Assembly (NCBI GenBank): GCA_047495785.1
Contig: JBLDXI010000020.1
Location: forward strand, 2,666,001-2,730,000
Reading direction: 5' to 3'
Length of the DNA stretch: 64,000 nt
Source: Lepidodermella squamata
Taxonomy: Eukaryota > Gastrotricha
Positions 22,410 through 32,191 of this stretch are shown one piece after another. Position 1 is the stretch's first letter. Each line of letters begins with the position of its first letter. Made by a program: the position numbers and the translations under genes. The notes beneath the pieces were generated by a model, which was not told where the DNA came from, searched no databases, and saw nothing but the letters and a program-made list of their open reading frames with translations.

Positions 22410-23018
22410 CCCTAAGCCTAATCGGTTTATCTATTGAATATCAACTGTTTACGTTCAAGCTCAAGGTAAAACGAGGTGAACACGAATTTTTCAGTGATGT
22501 GGCGTGATCTTTCACCACGTCGTCTTTAATATGTAATCCAGGTAATCCTTTTAGTTTGCCTAATCATTTTTGTATAAAAATAAGGCCGTCTTTAAGCTTT
22601 CTCGGTCGTCGCTATTTTAGCCAAAATGACCTCATAAATCAGTACATTTTCAGATGAAAAAAGGAATCGAGGGTTGAGGATTTCCAAATATTTCAATTTA
22701 ACCCACTTATTGAATAGTCCAAGCGCAGTTTATCCTTCAGTTAAAGCGACTGGGCTTCGACACTCTCCTGTTTCATTTGTCAATTCTGTCGATTCGCCGG
22801 ATCTCTGGCAAACCCTCTTCGCTCTTTCGCTCACAAAAAAGCAGGTATACCTATAAGTCACGCGATACACTATGGAGTAATAGCGTAAAAAGTCGTTTTT
22901 TCATTCCCGTGAGTCAAAATGAGCAATAAAGAATAGGAAACTTGGGAAATTACCTGCGAAAATGTTATAATTTTTCGCCTGCTACTAGCTCACATTTCCT
23001 GATGCGGTTGAGTAAAGA
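22410..23018. other. Intergenic stretch, no gene seen
   Basis: No supported coding exon. It may contain the promoter or a 5' exon of the TMEM26-like gene, but nothing decides this. Confidence 0.4.
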
Positions 23019-24117
23019 ATGAGCTATTGCTACAGGTTTTGGCATGGGAGTGATGAATCCGGAGGTCAGGGCAACTTTGCTCAACAGAGCTACATTTTCT
23101 GGAGGTGTCTGATACGGGGTTTAATCTACTGTGGTTGCTTGATAGCTGTGAACTGGCACGCAGCAGCCTTGAAATTTTTTGCGGGAATTCGAGCTCCTCT
23201 CAACGATTTATACAGTTTCAAGCAGTGCTTAGGCCCTGGTTCGAACGCTACACAGTGGGAAGTTTTCTGGTTGGTCTCAATTGTAGGCTGCCCTATCATT
23301 CTAGGCTACTTCGAACGCAGCATCTGGTTCGCACCAATTATTCACCCAGGGCGGTCAACAAAGTGCGCCTTCTTATTCTTTTGTTTGCCATTGATTTGGA
23401 TGATGGAAATCGATGCGTTTGAAGTGAATTGCAACGCCTATTACGCAGCTAAAGGTCGCATCACTAGCTTCAGCTCTGGTGTTGTTCAACCTGAGCCTTT
23501 CGGCAGCTTTGATCTAGAGGTTTAAATTTCTCAAATTATCTATTGATTCCTTAATCATAATCTATTCAATGTTGCAGCCCGTTTCTAATCCACGCCTATT
23601 CCAGCCATTTTATTGGGCGAATCTCTTAGAGCAAGTCATTTTCCTAACCCCAGTTGTTGCAGAAATTTTCGTTTTCCCGAATGTTGAATCCTTGCTTCAT
23701 CTAATGACAACCTACCTCATTGAAGTGATCGATATCGCAGATTTCCTGACCCTTCTGAGCACAGTGCATGTCGCTAGCCGATGGGGCCTGGCCTCGGCTA
23801 TCCTTGCCTTCGCAACAATCGCCATACTGATCATCATTGTTACGGAATCCAACTTTTGGATAACAAAAGAAGAAACTGACCTCAACATAGCTTTCAGCAT
23901 CATGCTATCACTTGCTAAAATATTTCTTGTCAATTTCCCGTTTTTCGTTATTCGAGTTTACTTGATTGCACGCCATAACCCCTCTTCGTTGATGACTGTT
24001 ATTTTGATTGGAAAAAACGCAGGTTATTTCATGTTAGAATTATCTCAATTGATTAAAGGTCTCAACGAACCTACGCTTAGTGGGCAGGTTACTGCGTCAC
24101 CGCTTGAAACTTCTTAG
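23019..24117 (+). CDS. TMEM26-like multi-pass membrane protein
   Basis: Two exons, 23019..23519 and 23578..24117, joined at phase 0 (346 aa). The pattern of membrane spans fits the TMEM26 family: an N-terminal pair (CLIRGLIYCGCLIAVNWHAA, WLVSIVGCPIILGYFER), a luminal loop with NCNAYY, and a C-terminal set. The C-terminal set holds the family-like segments LLEQVIFLTPV, YLIEVIDIADFLTLL, LAKIFLVNFPFFVIRVYLI and LIGKNAGYFMLELSQLI. The vertebrate protein is a multi-pass membrane protein of poorly known function. The stop lies 24 nt from the stop of the convergent class C receptor, and the likely poly(A) signal AATAAA at about 24124 is wedged between them. Additional 5' exons cannot be excluded. 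Confidence 0.75.
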
Positions 24118-24140
24118 AAAAAAATAAACAGTCGCGTTTT

Positions 24141-26525
24141 TCAGTGTTGGCTAAGTACGGAAAAAGCTGTTACTAGAATTGGATAGCTGTAAATTGCTGC
24201 GAAAATCGATGAACTCAAGCTAAGAACTGTTAGTAATTGTGGTAGTTCCTCACTCAAAATGATCATTAGCAGAATTGCAGAGAGTAGCGTTCCACTTATG
24301 CCTGCAACGATAAAAGCTTCTTGCCGCAGATTCAAAACATCAAAATTTTGAACTTTAGAGGTGGTCAGAAGATAGATAGACATCCCTGTAGCAGCTAGTT
24401 TCAAAAACAAAATTGCCATCAATGCACCAAGCCATGCGGATGTGAAATTGGAACTGCAATTTAATTTTACGATACTGAGATAGATATCGTCAAAAGCATT
24501 GTATTCCGAAGTCAGATCGGCCTGGCAGTGAATATGGTCGACTGTAAGCCAAATGATAATAAGAATGATGCTTAAAGCAGTAATCGATCCCGTCAACTTG
24601 AGGCTGTCGAATTCATTGACGGGAGCCACGCTTATGATTTGGTGACTTTGTTGTTGACATATTGACGGCAAGCTGGTTTGAGAGTACATGCGTTGATGGC
24701 GTCGAGCAACGCGTTTTGCTTTTTGTCTACCATTGCTCATAGCCTTCTTCGTTCCGCGTGCATGCAGGAAAAGCTGGGCAAACTGACAGCTGACCAGAAA
24801 CGAGAAGCCAAATCCAAACAGGCATATAACGCTGTTCATCATCGGAGTTTCTTGCTCGATAGTATCCAGGAAGGATCCAATACTAGCCGCTAGAATTGCG
24901 GACAAAGTGATTGCAGTGCAAGCCAGCCACCTTAACATCATAGAGATCGGCTTGTTCTTAGTTTTAAGCAAAGCGATTCCACTTGTAATAGGGGTGAAAG
25001 CGGCCGAAATCCCACACACTATGAAAACACTCAACGGCATTCGGTTGTTCGAAACTCTGTACAGAGGTGAATCTTTCGGGGGTTCCTTATCTAACTTTCG
25101 CCAGGGGAGTTCGTCGATAAGCTTGATACTTGTATAATCATTATTGTCAAATCTTCCACTGGTATTAGGCAACTGAAAGACCTCCATGACGTTTCGAATT
25201 CCTCCCGGATTGAAGTAGTGAGAGAATGCAATGAAGTCAGTGGCCAACTCGCCCGTACTACTATATTGAATCTTTCCAACTCTTAGACCATCGAATTCTA
25301 GAGATTTAGCAGACGAATTAATGTGTCCTATCGCTTCTCTCGGGAAACTCCAATAATCTTCCAATTTCCTTCCTATTCGAGCCAACTGATAAAATGAGGC
25401 ATTCAAAGTTAGAGCTGCAGCGTAGGCGACATCGTGGCACTGAAACCGGTTCCCGTAATCGACCCCTCTCGAGAAATTAGAAATCGAATCAAACCATTTC
25501 TCAAATTGGTTCGCATCGTAATCGAATTGCCGCAGTTTTATTGTTTTATTCAGCGGAATCTGGCGATTGCCGACACCAAAGCTGTACTCATACTGCTCTA
25601 GGATGATAGATTTCGTGCAATTCGGACCGATTTCTTCAGGCAGGGTAGTTGGGTCGGTAAGAACAGCGCCGGTAAGGAAGAAAACGTATCGATTCCCGGT
25701 AACTCCGACGTGATAAGCTGCGCAGAGAAATCGCCTAGCTACGTCGATTTGACTAACCCACATAACTATAATTCTAGCATCGCTTTCTTTCAGAGCCTTT
25801 GCTTGAGCTGTATCTCTAACCTCAGCAATAGCATCATACCAAACTACGGTCACGTTATGACGGGAAGAGACCTTTTCCAAGGCTTCAGCTGCCATCATAT
25901 CTTGCGTGTTGTAGACATAACTTGCAATAGCAATCCTTCGCCATTTCCCAATGTGACGAATGAAGTGTAACTGGGCGTGGACTTGGGCTAACGATGTCGC
26001 CTTTATCAAGTATAAATTCGGGTATTTAACACGATCTGTGAGTGCCATGCCAGCACAAGCCGCTGCAAAGGCGACCATGCCAAGATGGTGAAGTACCGGC
26101 CCTAAGCCTTGACACCCGTTGGAGAAAAATCCAGCGATCATGACCGGGGCATAAATTGTCGAACTATCGTTGGAATCAGTCATAGCTTCGCGCCAAAATT
26201 TGATTGTCTCCTGAACCGAGAACAAGCCATTGTTCCTTTCGTCGGCAACTGCAAGCTCAAGCGTGTGGTTCGGCAGGAAGTCTGGCCGATTGCTAATTGC
26301 GTTGAACGCTGCCTCGGCGCCGTATCGGCATTCAAGACCAGTGCGGGGCGGGTTTCCAGTTTGGGGCAGAAGCATCAAAACTTTGATCTTCGCCGTGAGG
26401 GAATACTGCACCAAAGAAGTAACCAGAAATAGAACCAGTTGTGGCTTCTTCATATCTCGAAAGGTATTCATGATTTCGCTGAAGTTCTGTCCTTGACGAA
26501 ATGAGATATCTTGCTCCCTATTCAT
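24141..26525 (-). CDS. Intronless class C GPCR-like receptor 1
   Basis: One exon. The frame allows 794 aa, but the signal peptide (MKKPQLVLFLVTSLVQYSLT) points to the Met at 26453, giving 770 aa. The N-terminal half is a periplasmic-binding-protein-like ligand domain (ANF receptor type): SNGCQGLGPVLHHLGM, HFIRHIGKWRRIAIASYVYN and QCHDVAYAAALTLNAS are typical landmarks. The C-terminal half has seven hydrophobic spans, starting PLSVFIVCGISAAFTP and ending SSIFAAIYSYPILVTAFSVL. The protein stops five residues later, so it has essentially no cytoplasmic tail. The architecture is closest to GABA-B-like receptors, which lack the Cys-rich linker of glutamate receptors. The ligand is unknown. Two paralogues lie at 27843..30224 and 57480..59765. 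Confidence 0.8.
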   Translation of the reverse strand: MNREQDISFRQGQNFSEIMNTFRDMKKPQLVLFLVTSLVQYSLTAKIKVLMLLPQTGNPPRTGLECRYGAEAAFNAISNRPDFLPNHTLELAVADERNNGLFSVQETIKFWREAMTDSNDSSTIYAPVMIAGFFSNGCQGLGPVLHHLGMVAFAAACAGMALTDRVKYPNLYLIKATSLAQVHAQLHFIRHIGKWRRIAIASYVYNTQDMMAAEALEKVSSRHNVTVVWYDAIAEVRDTAQAKALKESDARIIVMWVSQIDVARRFLCAAYHVGVTGNRYVFFLTGAVLTDPTTLPEEIGPNCTKSIILEQYEYSFGVGNRQIPLNKTIKLRQFDYDANQFEKWFDSISNFSRGVDYGNRFQCHDVAYAAALTLNASFYQLARIGRKLEDYWSFPREAIGHINSSAKSLEFDGLRVGKIQYSSTGELATDFIAFSHYFNPGGIRNVMEVFQLPNTSGRFDNNDYTSIKLIDELPWRKLDKEPPKDSPLYRVSNNRMPLSVFIVCGISAAFTPITSGIALLKTKNKPISMMLRWLACTAITLSAILAASIGSFLDTIEQETPMMNSVICLFGFGFSFLVSCQFAQLFLHARGTKKAMSNGRQKAKRVARRHQRMYSQTSLPSICQQQSHQIISVAPVNEFDSLKLTGSITALSIILIIIWLTVDHIHCQADLTSEYNAFDDIYLSIVKLNCSSNFTSAWLGALMAILFLKLAATGMSIYLLTTSKVQNFDVLNLRQEAFIVAGISGTLLSAILLMIILSEELPQLLTVLSLSSSIFAAIYSYPILVTAFSVLSQH

Positions 26526-26954
26526 AACTGCGCGGGGTTCTCATTAACTAGATGGATAAACTATCAGACGGAAGCTTCTGATTAGTTCGATTGAAGCCAC
26601 ATTGGCTAGAAATGTCCCTTCCCTAATGGATGGCTTTGCTGGCACTGTGCCTCTTCTTTACGTTAACGTGCCTTGAATGCTTTGAATCAATCTCTCAGAT
26701 TGCACTGACGAAGCGCCTCAGGTTTGTCTATTCTGCTAAGTATATTGCGGTCATGTTGCCCTAGCGCATTGGGGTGAGTGGGTATTAGGCGAAAAAATCG
26801 TTGAATCGGGACAAATTAGACGCCGCGGTAAATCTCGCCGATCTAGCACCTTACTCTTGATACAACTGATTACAAGTTCGATAGCATTAGTCTTGATTTG
26901 CAGTTAGCAGTTAGCCAGAGGAATATGTAAGATAAAAGATAGTCTCAAAACAAT

Positions 26955-27036
26955 CGCTGCCAGTAGGATTTGAACCTACGCGCGGAGACCGCATCTGATT
27001 TCAAGTCAGACCCCTTAACCACTCGGGCATAGCAGC
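26955..27036 (-). tRNA. tRNA-Ser (anticodon UGA)
   Basis: 82 nt. The 7-bp acceptor stem is GCTGCTA with TGGCAGC (one T:G pair), and the discriminator is G. The D arm is CCGAGTGGTTAAGG. The anticodon TGA lies at 27001..27003 in loop CTTGAAA. A long variable arm typical of serine tRNA and a T loop GTTCAAATC follow. A TTTT run on the minus strand just after the gene (26947..26950) can end RNA polymerase III transcription. There is no intron. Confidence 0.95.
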
Positions 27037-27358
27037 TTTGCTGAAAGCATCAAAACCAAAACGGCACAAAATAATCATCTCAAGGCACTTTTACAGATGC
27101 TTTCAACAGCGTTCCTCGTACCACAATTTTGGTCCTAAGTACAAATTGTGCATTTGTTCTCAGATTTCAGCGGTTTTAGCCGTAATTTGTTCCAATTATG
27201 GATAGGGCCAACCTTTTGCACCTGTTAAAGCCAACAGGCTGAGGGTGAAAACCGATCCTACCACATTAATTATTTTGCTTTTATTTTTCATCAGCGGCGC
27301 ATCAAATCAACAACAAAAGCGCAACAGAGGCGAGTTTATTAAGGTAATTATCAGTGTA

Positions 27359-27769
27359 TTACAACCGGTATCGTTGAACGCATAGAGGTTCAGAGGTCCA
27401 GGTTCCATCGACACATTCGATGTAATTACCACTGCCGACAAGTGTATAACCACGATCGCACGTCACGCCTCGCCGCGCCCCGTCACCATTATCCCCAGCA
27501 GCTATCTTGCCATTAACGAGTTGCGGTAAATCAAACTCCGAACAATCACGCCTGCAAACTCCGGGTAACGACCATTTCGAATCAGTGCATTCGATGAAAT
27601 CTGGGCCCTGCAGTCGATAACCTGGTATACACGTGACTAATCTGCGATTTGTGTTGGCCAAATCTTGAAATAGATGCCCATTAGGAATCTCGGGAAGGCT
27701 CTTCTCGCATTGATCTTCGCCAAGCACGACACAGAGAAGGAATGCGAAATAAACAGCCGCAGACTTCAT
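27359..27769 (-). CDS. Secreted protein with two sushi (CCP) domains
   Basis: Single exon. The Met at 27769 starts MKSAAVYFAFLLCVVLG, a signal peptide (136 aa); two earlier in-frame Mets exist. Two complement-control modules follow in order: CEKSLPEIPNGHLF...CIPGYRLQGPDFIEC...W.LPGVC and CSEFDLPQLVNGKI...CDRGYTLVGSGNYIEC...WTSEPLC. Each has four cysteines and the expected Gly-Tyr and Trp. The protein ends eight residues after the second module, so it is a minimal secreted sushi pair. A role in recognition or adhesion is inferred from the family only. Confidence 0.85.
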   Translation of the reverse strand: MKSAAVYFAFLLCVVLGEDQCEKSLPEIPNGHLFQDLANTNRRLVTCIPGYRLQGPDFIECTDSKWSLPGVCRRDCSEFDLPQLVNGKIAAGDNGDGARRGVTCDRGYTLVGSGNYIECVDGTWTSEPLCVQRYRL

Positions 27770-27842
27770 AATTAAATGTTGAGCCATATCAAATTTCGCA
27801 CTAGCCACCCGTAGGCGAGGCACCTGTTTTTATTTTCGCATC

Positions 27843-30224
27843 TCAAGAATTCGAACCACCTTTCATAGGGTTACACAATATTGCGACAGTTGTTAACGAG
27901 AAAAACAGCTCGCAAGATGCAAGTGTAAATAATCGAACACATGGGTTACTCAAGTTAGACACGACAGCTATCAAAAGAATGGTGCCACAAAATAGAGAAA
28001 TAGCATTGAATGATGCGAAGCGCAAACTTTTACAGGTAAACTTATGACAAGATGGAACCTCTGATTTTCCAGCCGCATAAGCTGTTAATCCTGCAGAAAG
28101 CAGAAGAACGCCCTCTACAGCCAAAATCGAAGCTAGAAAATGGGTTTCAAAGTGCGATGAGCAATTTATGGTCTCCGTATGATAATAGCTATCAGAAATT
28201 TCGTCAAAAGTAATGCTAGATATCGTAGTGAAAATGTTTGGAGAATCTAAAAGAATCCAGCTTAACGAAATTGAGAAAGGCGCGAGAATCGCGCAGATCA
28301 GCCCTGATACAAGATATCGCTTCTCTTTCAGTTTAAACTTGAATTCCATATCAGCAAGAGCTGAGTCTTTCATTCCAGAATGGCTTACTGAAGCTGTTGA
28401 GCTTCGCCTCGAGCTAAATGTGTAAGTATCAAGTAGGACAGTTGAATATCGTCTAAAGGAAACAGATTGGCGAGAAGTGTAGTTGAAGTAAGATAACCGC
28501 GGTTTGTTGGCTTTATAAAACTTGAGAAAACGTGAATATGAGATCATTTTGGAAGAAATAATTGCGACTATAATCCCCAACCAAATGGTGTGCAAGAAAG
28601 GTCGAAGCCAACATTCCAACTCGGGCAGATAATCATACCCAGCGACGAGAAAAACTGAGGAAAAATTCACCGCAATACAAGAAGCGACCACCGCGACTTT
28701 GCATGTCAGAGTGAACATTAAATTTCCAGTTGAATTTGCCACTCGAATTTTCTCGTTAATCATCAAAATGAGTTGCAGAATCGATATCGAAACTGCTATA
28801 GTGGAGAAGGTTATGATAGCAGCTTTGCCACATTGAGCAACCCTCCGCTCAATGTTGGACAGATCTTTTGGAGGTAATTTCGACTTGGTTCTCCAAATAG
28901 GCTTCTCAATTACTGACATTCCAAACTGGAGTAAATCAATCTCCTGATACTCGGTCCAGTTTTGAAGTAAAGGCATACGGTACAAATAACGAGGTTTATT
29001 GTCGACCAATTGCGCCAGGTAGAGATTATCGTCCACCTGGCCTCGGGAGTTGAACCTTAATCGACCTATTCGAGTTCCAATAAAATCTGTAGACGAAGCG
29101 GTTGAGTTCACTACCTTATGAACTAATTCTGGATACTGTTGGAAATCAGCCAAAGTCTTGCCGTGGCTGGTTTGTAGAATCTCTTGACTTTTATTCAGAG
29201 TCAAAATCGCCGCCATCATCGCATCGTGGCACAAAAATCTGAATTCGTTATCAGAAGGTTCCGTGTAATTCAGCAATTGCCGGTACTTCTCCTCGAAAAA
29301 ACTTGGCTCGTATCCAAAATTTGTCTGCTCATAAATTCGAGGCGGTAAGTTTCCATAGAAACTGCTCATTTGTTGCGTTTCCAACATTTGCTTCGAGCAC
29401 GATTTAGGAACCGGCAGTGCGCCGAAATTTTCGGTTGAAAAAGTGCACAGATTCGAGACAAAGATGAAGGAATACATTGGAGCTGTCATTCCGACAAGAT
29501 GAGCGAAACAAATGAATTTTAAACAGCTGGCAAGTGGGATCAGCATAACTGCGATAACTCTAGCCCCGCTGGCTTTGATTGCCAAAGCTGTATCGATGGT
29601 TATATCGAATTCACTGGCGTAAAGAAGTACGTCCACGCCATTCGCCGTTGAAACCGAATGCAATTTTTCGGCAAGCAAATATTCGTTGGCGTTATTCGCA
29701 TTGGTTACAATGGCGATTTGGCGCCATTTGCCAACTTGTGCGATAATCGCAAAAATTCCCAGAACAGCATTACCAGCCGGAGTTTGAACCGAGTAAAGTG
29801 TTGAGAAAAGGTTCCGTTTCGCAAGGATGAAAGGTCCAGCGCACTGTTGCGAGAACAAGGTTAGCTTCATATTCCGAAGGGCTAAAGCTGAATATTGGCA
29901 TGAAACTGTCGGTCCTATTAAGACTGGCGAAAGAGTCGAATTTCCTGTTAGAACGAAGTTATCTATGACTTTAACTATGCTAGGTAGGGCTTTCACTGCC
30001 CCAGGTCCTTCATCCACGATGTTTTGCACGATTTTGAAGCCTGGCAAGATATCAGAGCGGGAATTTGCTTGATCTATGACGAATTGCATGGCAGCTCGAC
30101 AGCCTGGCATGTCCAACTTACCATCTTTGAATGGTAGGGAAGCTAGAATTATCAGTTGGCTTGTCTTGTCCGCGGCAGAAATTCGCAAATGCAGAAGAAT
30201 TATGAAGTAAAAAATCGGGGTCAT
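27843..30224 (-). CDS. Intronless class C GPCR-like receptor 2
   Basis: One exon, 793 aa. It starts with a signal peptide (MTPIFYFIILLHLRISAA). The ligand-binding-like domain is about 25-440 (FVIDQANSRSDILPGFKIV, DEGPGA, GKWRQIAIVTNANNANEYLL, LCHDAMMAAILTLNKS). The seven-span region is about 480-790. It contains a Ser-rich intracellular loop (YTSRQSVSFRRYS, SSRRSSTASVSHS), which could be phosphorylated. The C-terminal tail is only a few residues (NPMKGGSNS). It is the nearest relative in the window of 57480..59765, sharing the SRSDILPG and DEGPGA blocks. The ligand is unknown. Confidence 0.8.
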   Translation of the reverse strand: MTPIFYFIILLHLRISAADKTSQLIILASLPFKDGKLDMPGCRAAMQFVIDQANSRSDILPGFKIVQNIVDEGPGAVKALPSIVKVIDNFVLTGNSTLSPVLIGPTVSCQYSALALRNMKLTLFSQQCAGPFILAKRNLFSTLYSVQTPAGNAVLGIFAIIAQVGKWRQIAIVTNANNANEYLLAEKLHSVSTANGVDVLLYASEFDITIDTALAIKASGARVIAVMLIPLASCLKFICFAHLVGMTAPMYSFIFVSNLCTFSTENFGALPVPKSCSKQMLETQQMSSFYGNLPPRIYEQTNFGYEPSFFEEKYRQLLNYTEPSDNEFRFLCHDAMMAAILTLNKSQEILQTSHGKTLADFQQYPELVHKVVNSTASSTDFIGTRIGRLRFNSRGQVDDNLYLAQLVDNKPRYLYRMPLLQNWTEYQEIDLLQFGMSVIEKPIWRTKSKLPPKDLSNIERRVAQCGKAAIITFSTIAVSISILQLILMINEKIRVANSTGNLMFTLTCKVAVVASCIAVNFSSVFLVAGYDYLPELECWLRPFLHTIWLGIIVAIISSKMISYSRFLKFYKANKPRLSYFNYTSRQSVSFRRYSTVLLDTYTFSSRRSSTASVSHSGMKDSALADMEFKFKLKEKRYLVSGLICAILAPFSISLSWILLDSPNIFTTISSITFDEISDSYYHTETINCSSHFETHFLASILAVEGVLLLSAGLTAYAAGKSEVPSCHKFTCKSLRFASFNAISLFCGTILLIAVVSNLSNPCVRLFTLASCELFFSLTTVAILCNPMKGGSNS

Positions 30225-30950
30225 TTGTTTTGAAAAGCTTTCACTACAATATTGCGCGAACTTCTAACATGGCTATGTCCTTGATTAATTGTACGTCAGC
30301 AAGTGACAGTTTTTTAGTAATTTAGTGAACGATCTTTTTGCTCCTTGCAGCTTGACACAGCTAATAATAATTAATATAATTAGCCTAAAAATAAGACCTC
30401 CCTGCCATGCTCGCTGTGGGAAAAAACATGGCATGTGAAATTCCAGACGTAACACGTGATTTCGACCAAAATAAAGCTGCTGATATAATCAGTCATAATT
30501 GAAAACATCTATTTTTTCAATTTTAGTGACGTATTCGGAAAACATATTTTTTAAATTCTTAAGATCAAATTCGAAACATTTTTTACGTGAGTTCAATAAA
30601 TTAGGCCGTATGAATGGAGGTTCCGAAGAAACCGAAGAAGAATACGGTCATCCGTGATGGAAAAGTGTTTTGTATTCCGTGCCATCCAAGATTGCTTTAT
30701 TCGCCCACTTCTTAAATTCAGCAGCTGCGCCCAAATCATTTCGGCAGCGCGGCTTTTGATTAAAAAGAGAGTTAGTGTAGTGCTAGCGCGTTACAATCAG
30801 GCCAATCAGGCCTATTGTGATGTATTAGAATACTTTATTTTTCTATCCGGTTTGCTTATAAAGATGACGAACAGAATACGACATAGACAAAATAAAAACT
30901 GTTTTATATTACAGAAGAAGATCCTGAAAGATTGTTATTCTAGAAAATTG
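30225..30950. other. Intergenic stretch, no gene seen
   Basis: Contains the promoter side of class C receptor 2 and a 33-codon frame at 30612..30713 with a CIPCH motif on the plus strand. That frame is too short to call. No other feature. Confidence 0.4.
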
Positions 30951-32075
30951 TTAGGTATTGGAAAACAGCATAAGTAAAAGGAATGCAAAACAGACACCGT
31001 AGGCCAATAAAAGACAGGTAAAAGCAGCAATATCCAAGGCACGGCCATTTCTAAGTATGAACAGTGAATTCTCCAACAGAATAGTGGCATACCAATCAGG
31101 ATAAGAGTTAGCTAACCCACAAGTGACCAAGCAATAAAATGTTATTAAGCCGGTGAGAAACTGGCAACATTTCATTAACACAGTCATCATAACAAAGTCA
31201 GGTTTTAATGGTAGATATTTCAGAGAGTCGGCTTCCATAAACACGAGAGCTAGGAGAATGGTTACAGCCAGAACTGGCCGGTCCGACAGACGAGGTTCCA
31301 AGATTAGGACGATGAATACAAGGGCTGTGATAACAACAAATGGTAGAATGAGATTCCACACGTAAAACGCCGGTTTTCTTTGAAATGTGATAGCATACTT
31401 GTAAGTCGATCTGTTGCTGACCGTAACGGATCTGTCGACAATACGCCAATTGTCAATATAGTTCCGAATGTCGTAAGCATACGTGTCTCCGGGAGACTCC
31501 AGATAATAATAGAACCTTTTCTGGGTGGCGATTTTCAGTTTGATACTGCAAATTTGAGTATCAAAAGGGAAAATTGCTACATTGAGATCGCAAGTTGAAG
31601 TGAGTTTAACCATGAACACCCAGACAAAAAAGATACCACTAGGTCTGATTACAACGCTCAGTTTTGAGTCTTTACTAACGCTCACGTGAGTTGAGGATGG
31701 GTTGACATGGATGAATTTAGGCCGCCATAGCATGGAATCATGAAGCTGAAATGACGCTTTTTCTGAACCTTCGAGGTTTGCAGCGGCAGGTGGCCACTTG
31801 CAAGAACCATCCCATTGTACGTTGAAATACAGAGTTGCCGAGAAACTCTGCAGCTGATCGTTGATGGCCCCAACCATTCCGGTGTATGAGTTTATTGCAA
31901 CCGTCACTTTTCTACAACCGCTCTCACCAATATCGCGACATAATGGGCCTGGGCTCTCCGCACTAAGGTGGGGACAATGCGACAGAAGGCTTCGAGCCCT
32001 CTGCACAGATGACGTGTTCGCATAAGAGAATGAGGGTTGGAATAAAAGACCTGATAGTATAATAATTGATAACAT
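30951..32075 (-). CDS. Cys-loop ligand-gated ion channel subunit 1, intronless
   Basis: The open frame extends to 32177, but the Met at 32075 starts a signal peptide (MLSIIILSGLLFQPSFSYA), giving 374 aa. The extracellular domain holds LWRPKFIH and the Cys loop CDLNVAIFPFDTQIC with exactly 13 residues between cysteines. Four membrane spans follow: AFYVWNLILPFVVITALVFIV, RPVLAVTILLALVFM (pore-lining M2), VLMKCCQFLTGLITFYCLV and IAAFTCLLLAYGVCFAFLLL. The M3-M4 loop is very short (about 40 residues). M2 lacks the PAR motif seen before M2 of many anion channels; ion selectivity cannot be told. It lies 117 nt downstream of a second subunit gene. Confidence 0.85.
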   Translation of the reverse strand: MLSIIILSGLLFQPSFSYANTSSVQRARSLLSHCPHLSAESPGPLCRDIGESGCRKVTVAINSYTGMVGAINDQLQSFSATLYFNVQWDGSCKWPPAAANLEGSEKASFQLHDSMLWRPKFIHVNPSSTHVSVSKDSKLSVVIRPSGIFFVWVFMVKLTSTCDLNVAIFPFDTQICSIKLKIATQKRFYYYLESPGDTYAYDIRNYIDNWRIVDRSVTVSNRSTYKYAITFQRKPAFYVWNLILPFVVITALVFIVLILEPRLSDRPVLAVTILLALVFMEADSLKYLPLKPDFVMMTVLMKCCQFLTGLITFYCLVTCGLANSYPDWYATILLENSLFILRNGRALDIAAFTCLLLAYGVCFAFLLLMLFSNT

Positions 32076-32191
32076 AGCAGACGAATAACAACAGAAGTTC
32101 TGAAAACTTTCATATAAACTCGGCGTGTTTGCCTTTAGACATCCAATTTCCGATTTGGCACCATACAACCATAACATTTATAGTGTTATAG

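Noticed and set aside
30612-30713. 33-codon frame with a CIPCH motif, possible zinc-finger fragment of a transposase
   Set aside because: Too short and only one Cys pair; no flanking transposon evidence.
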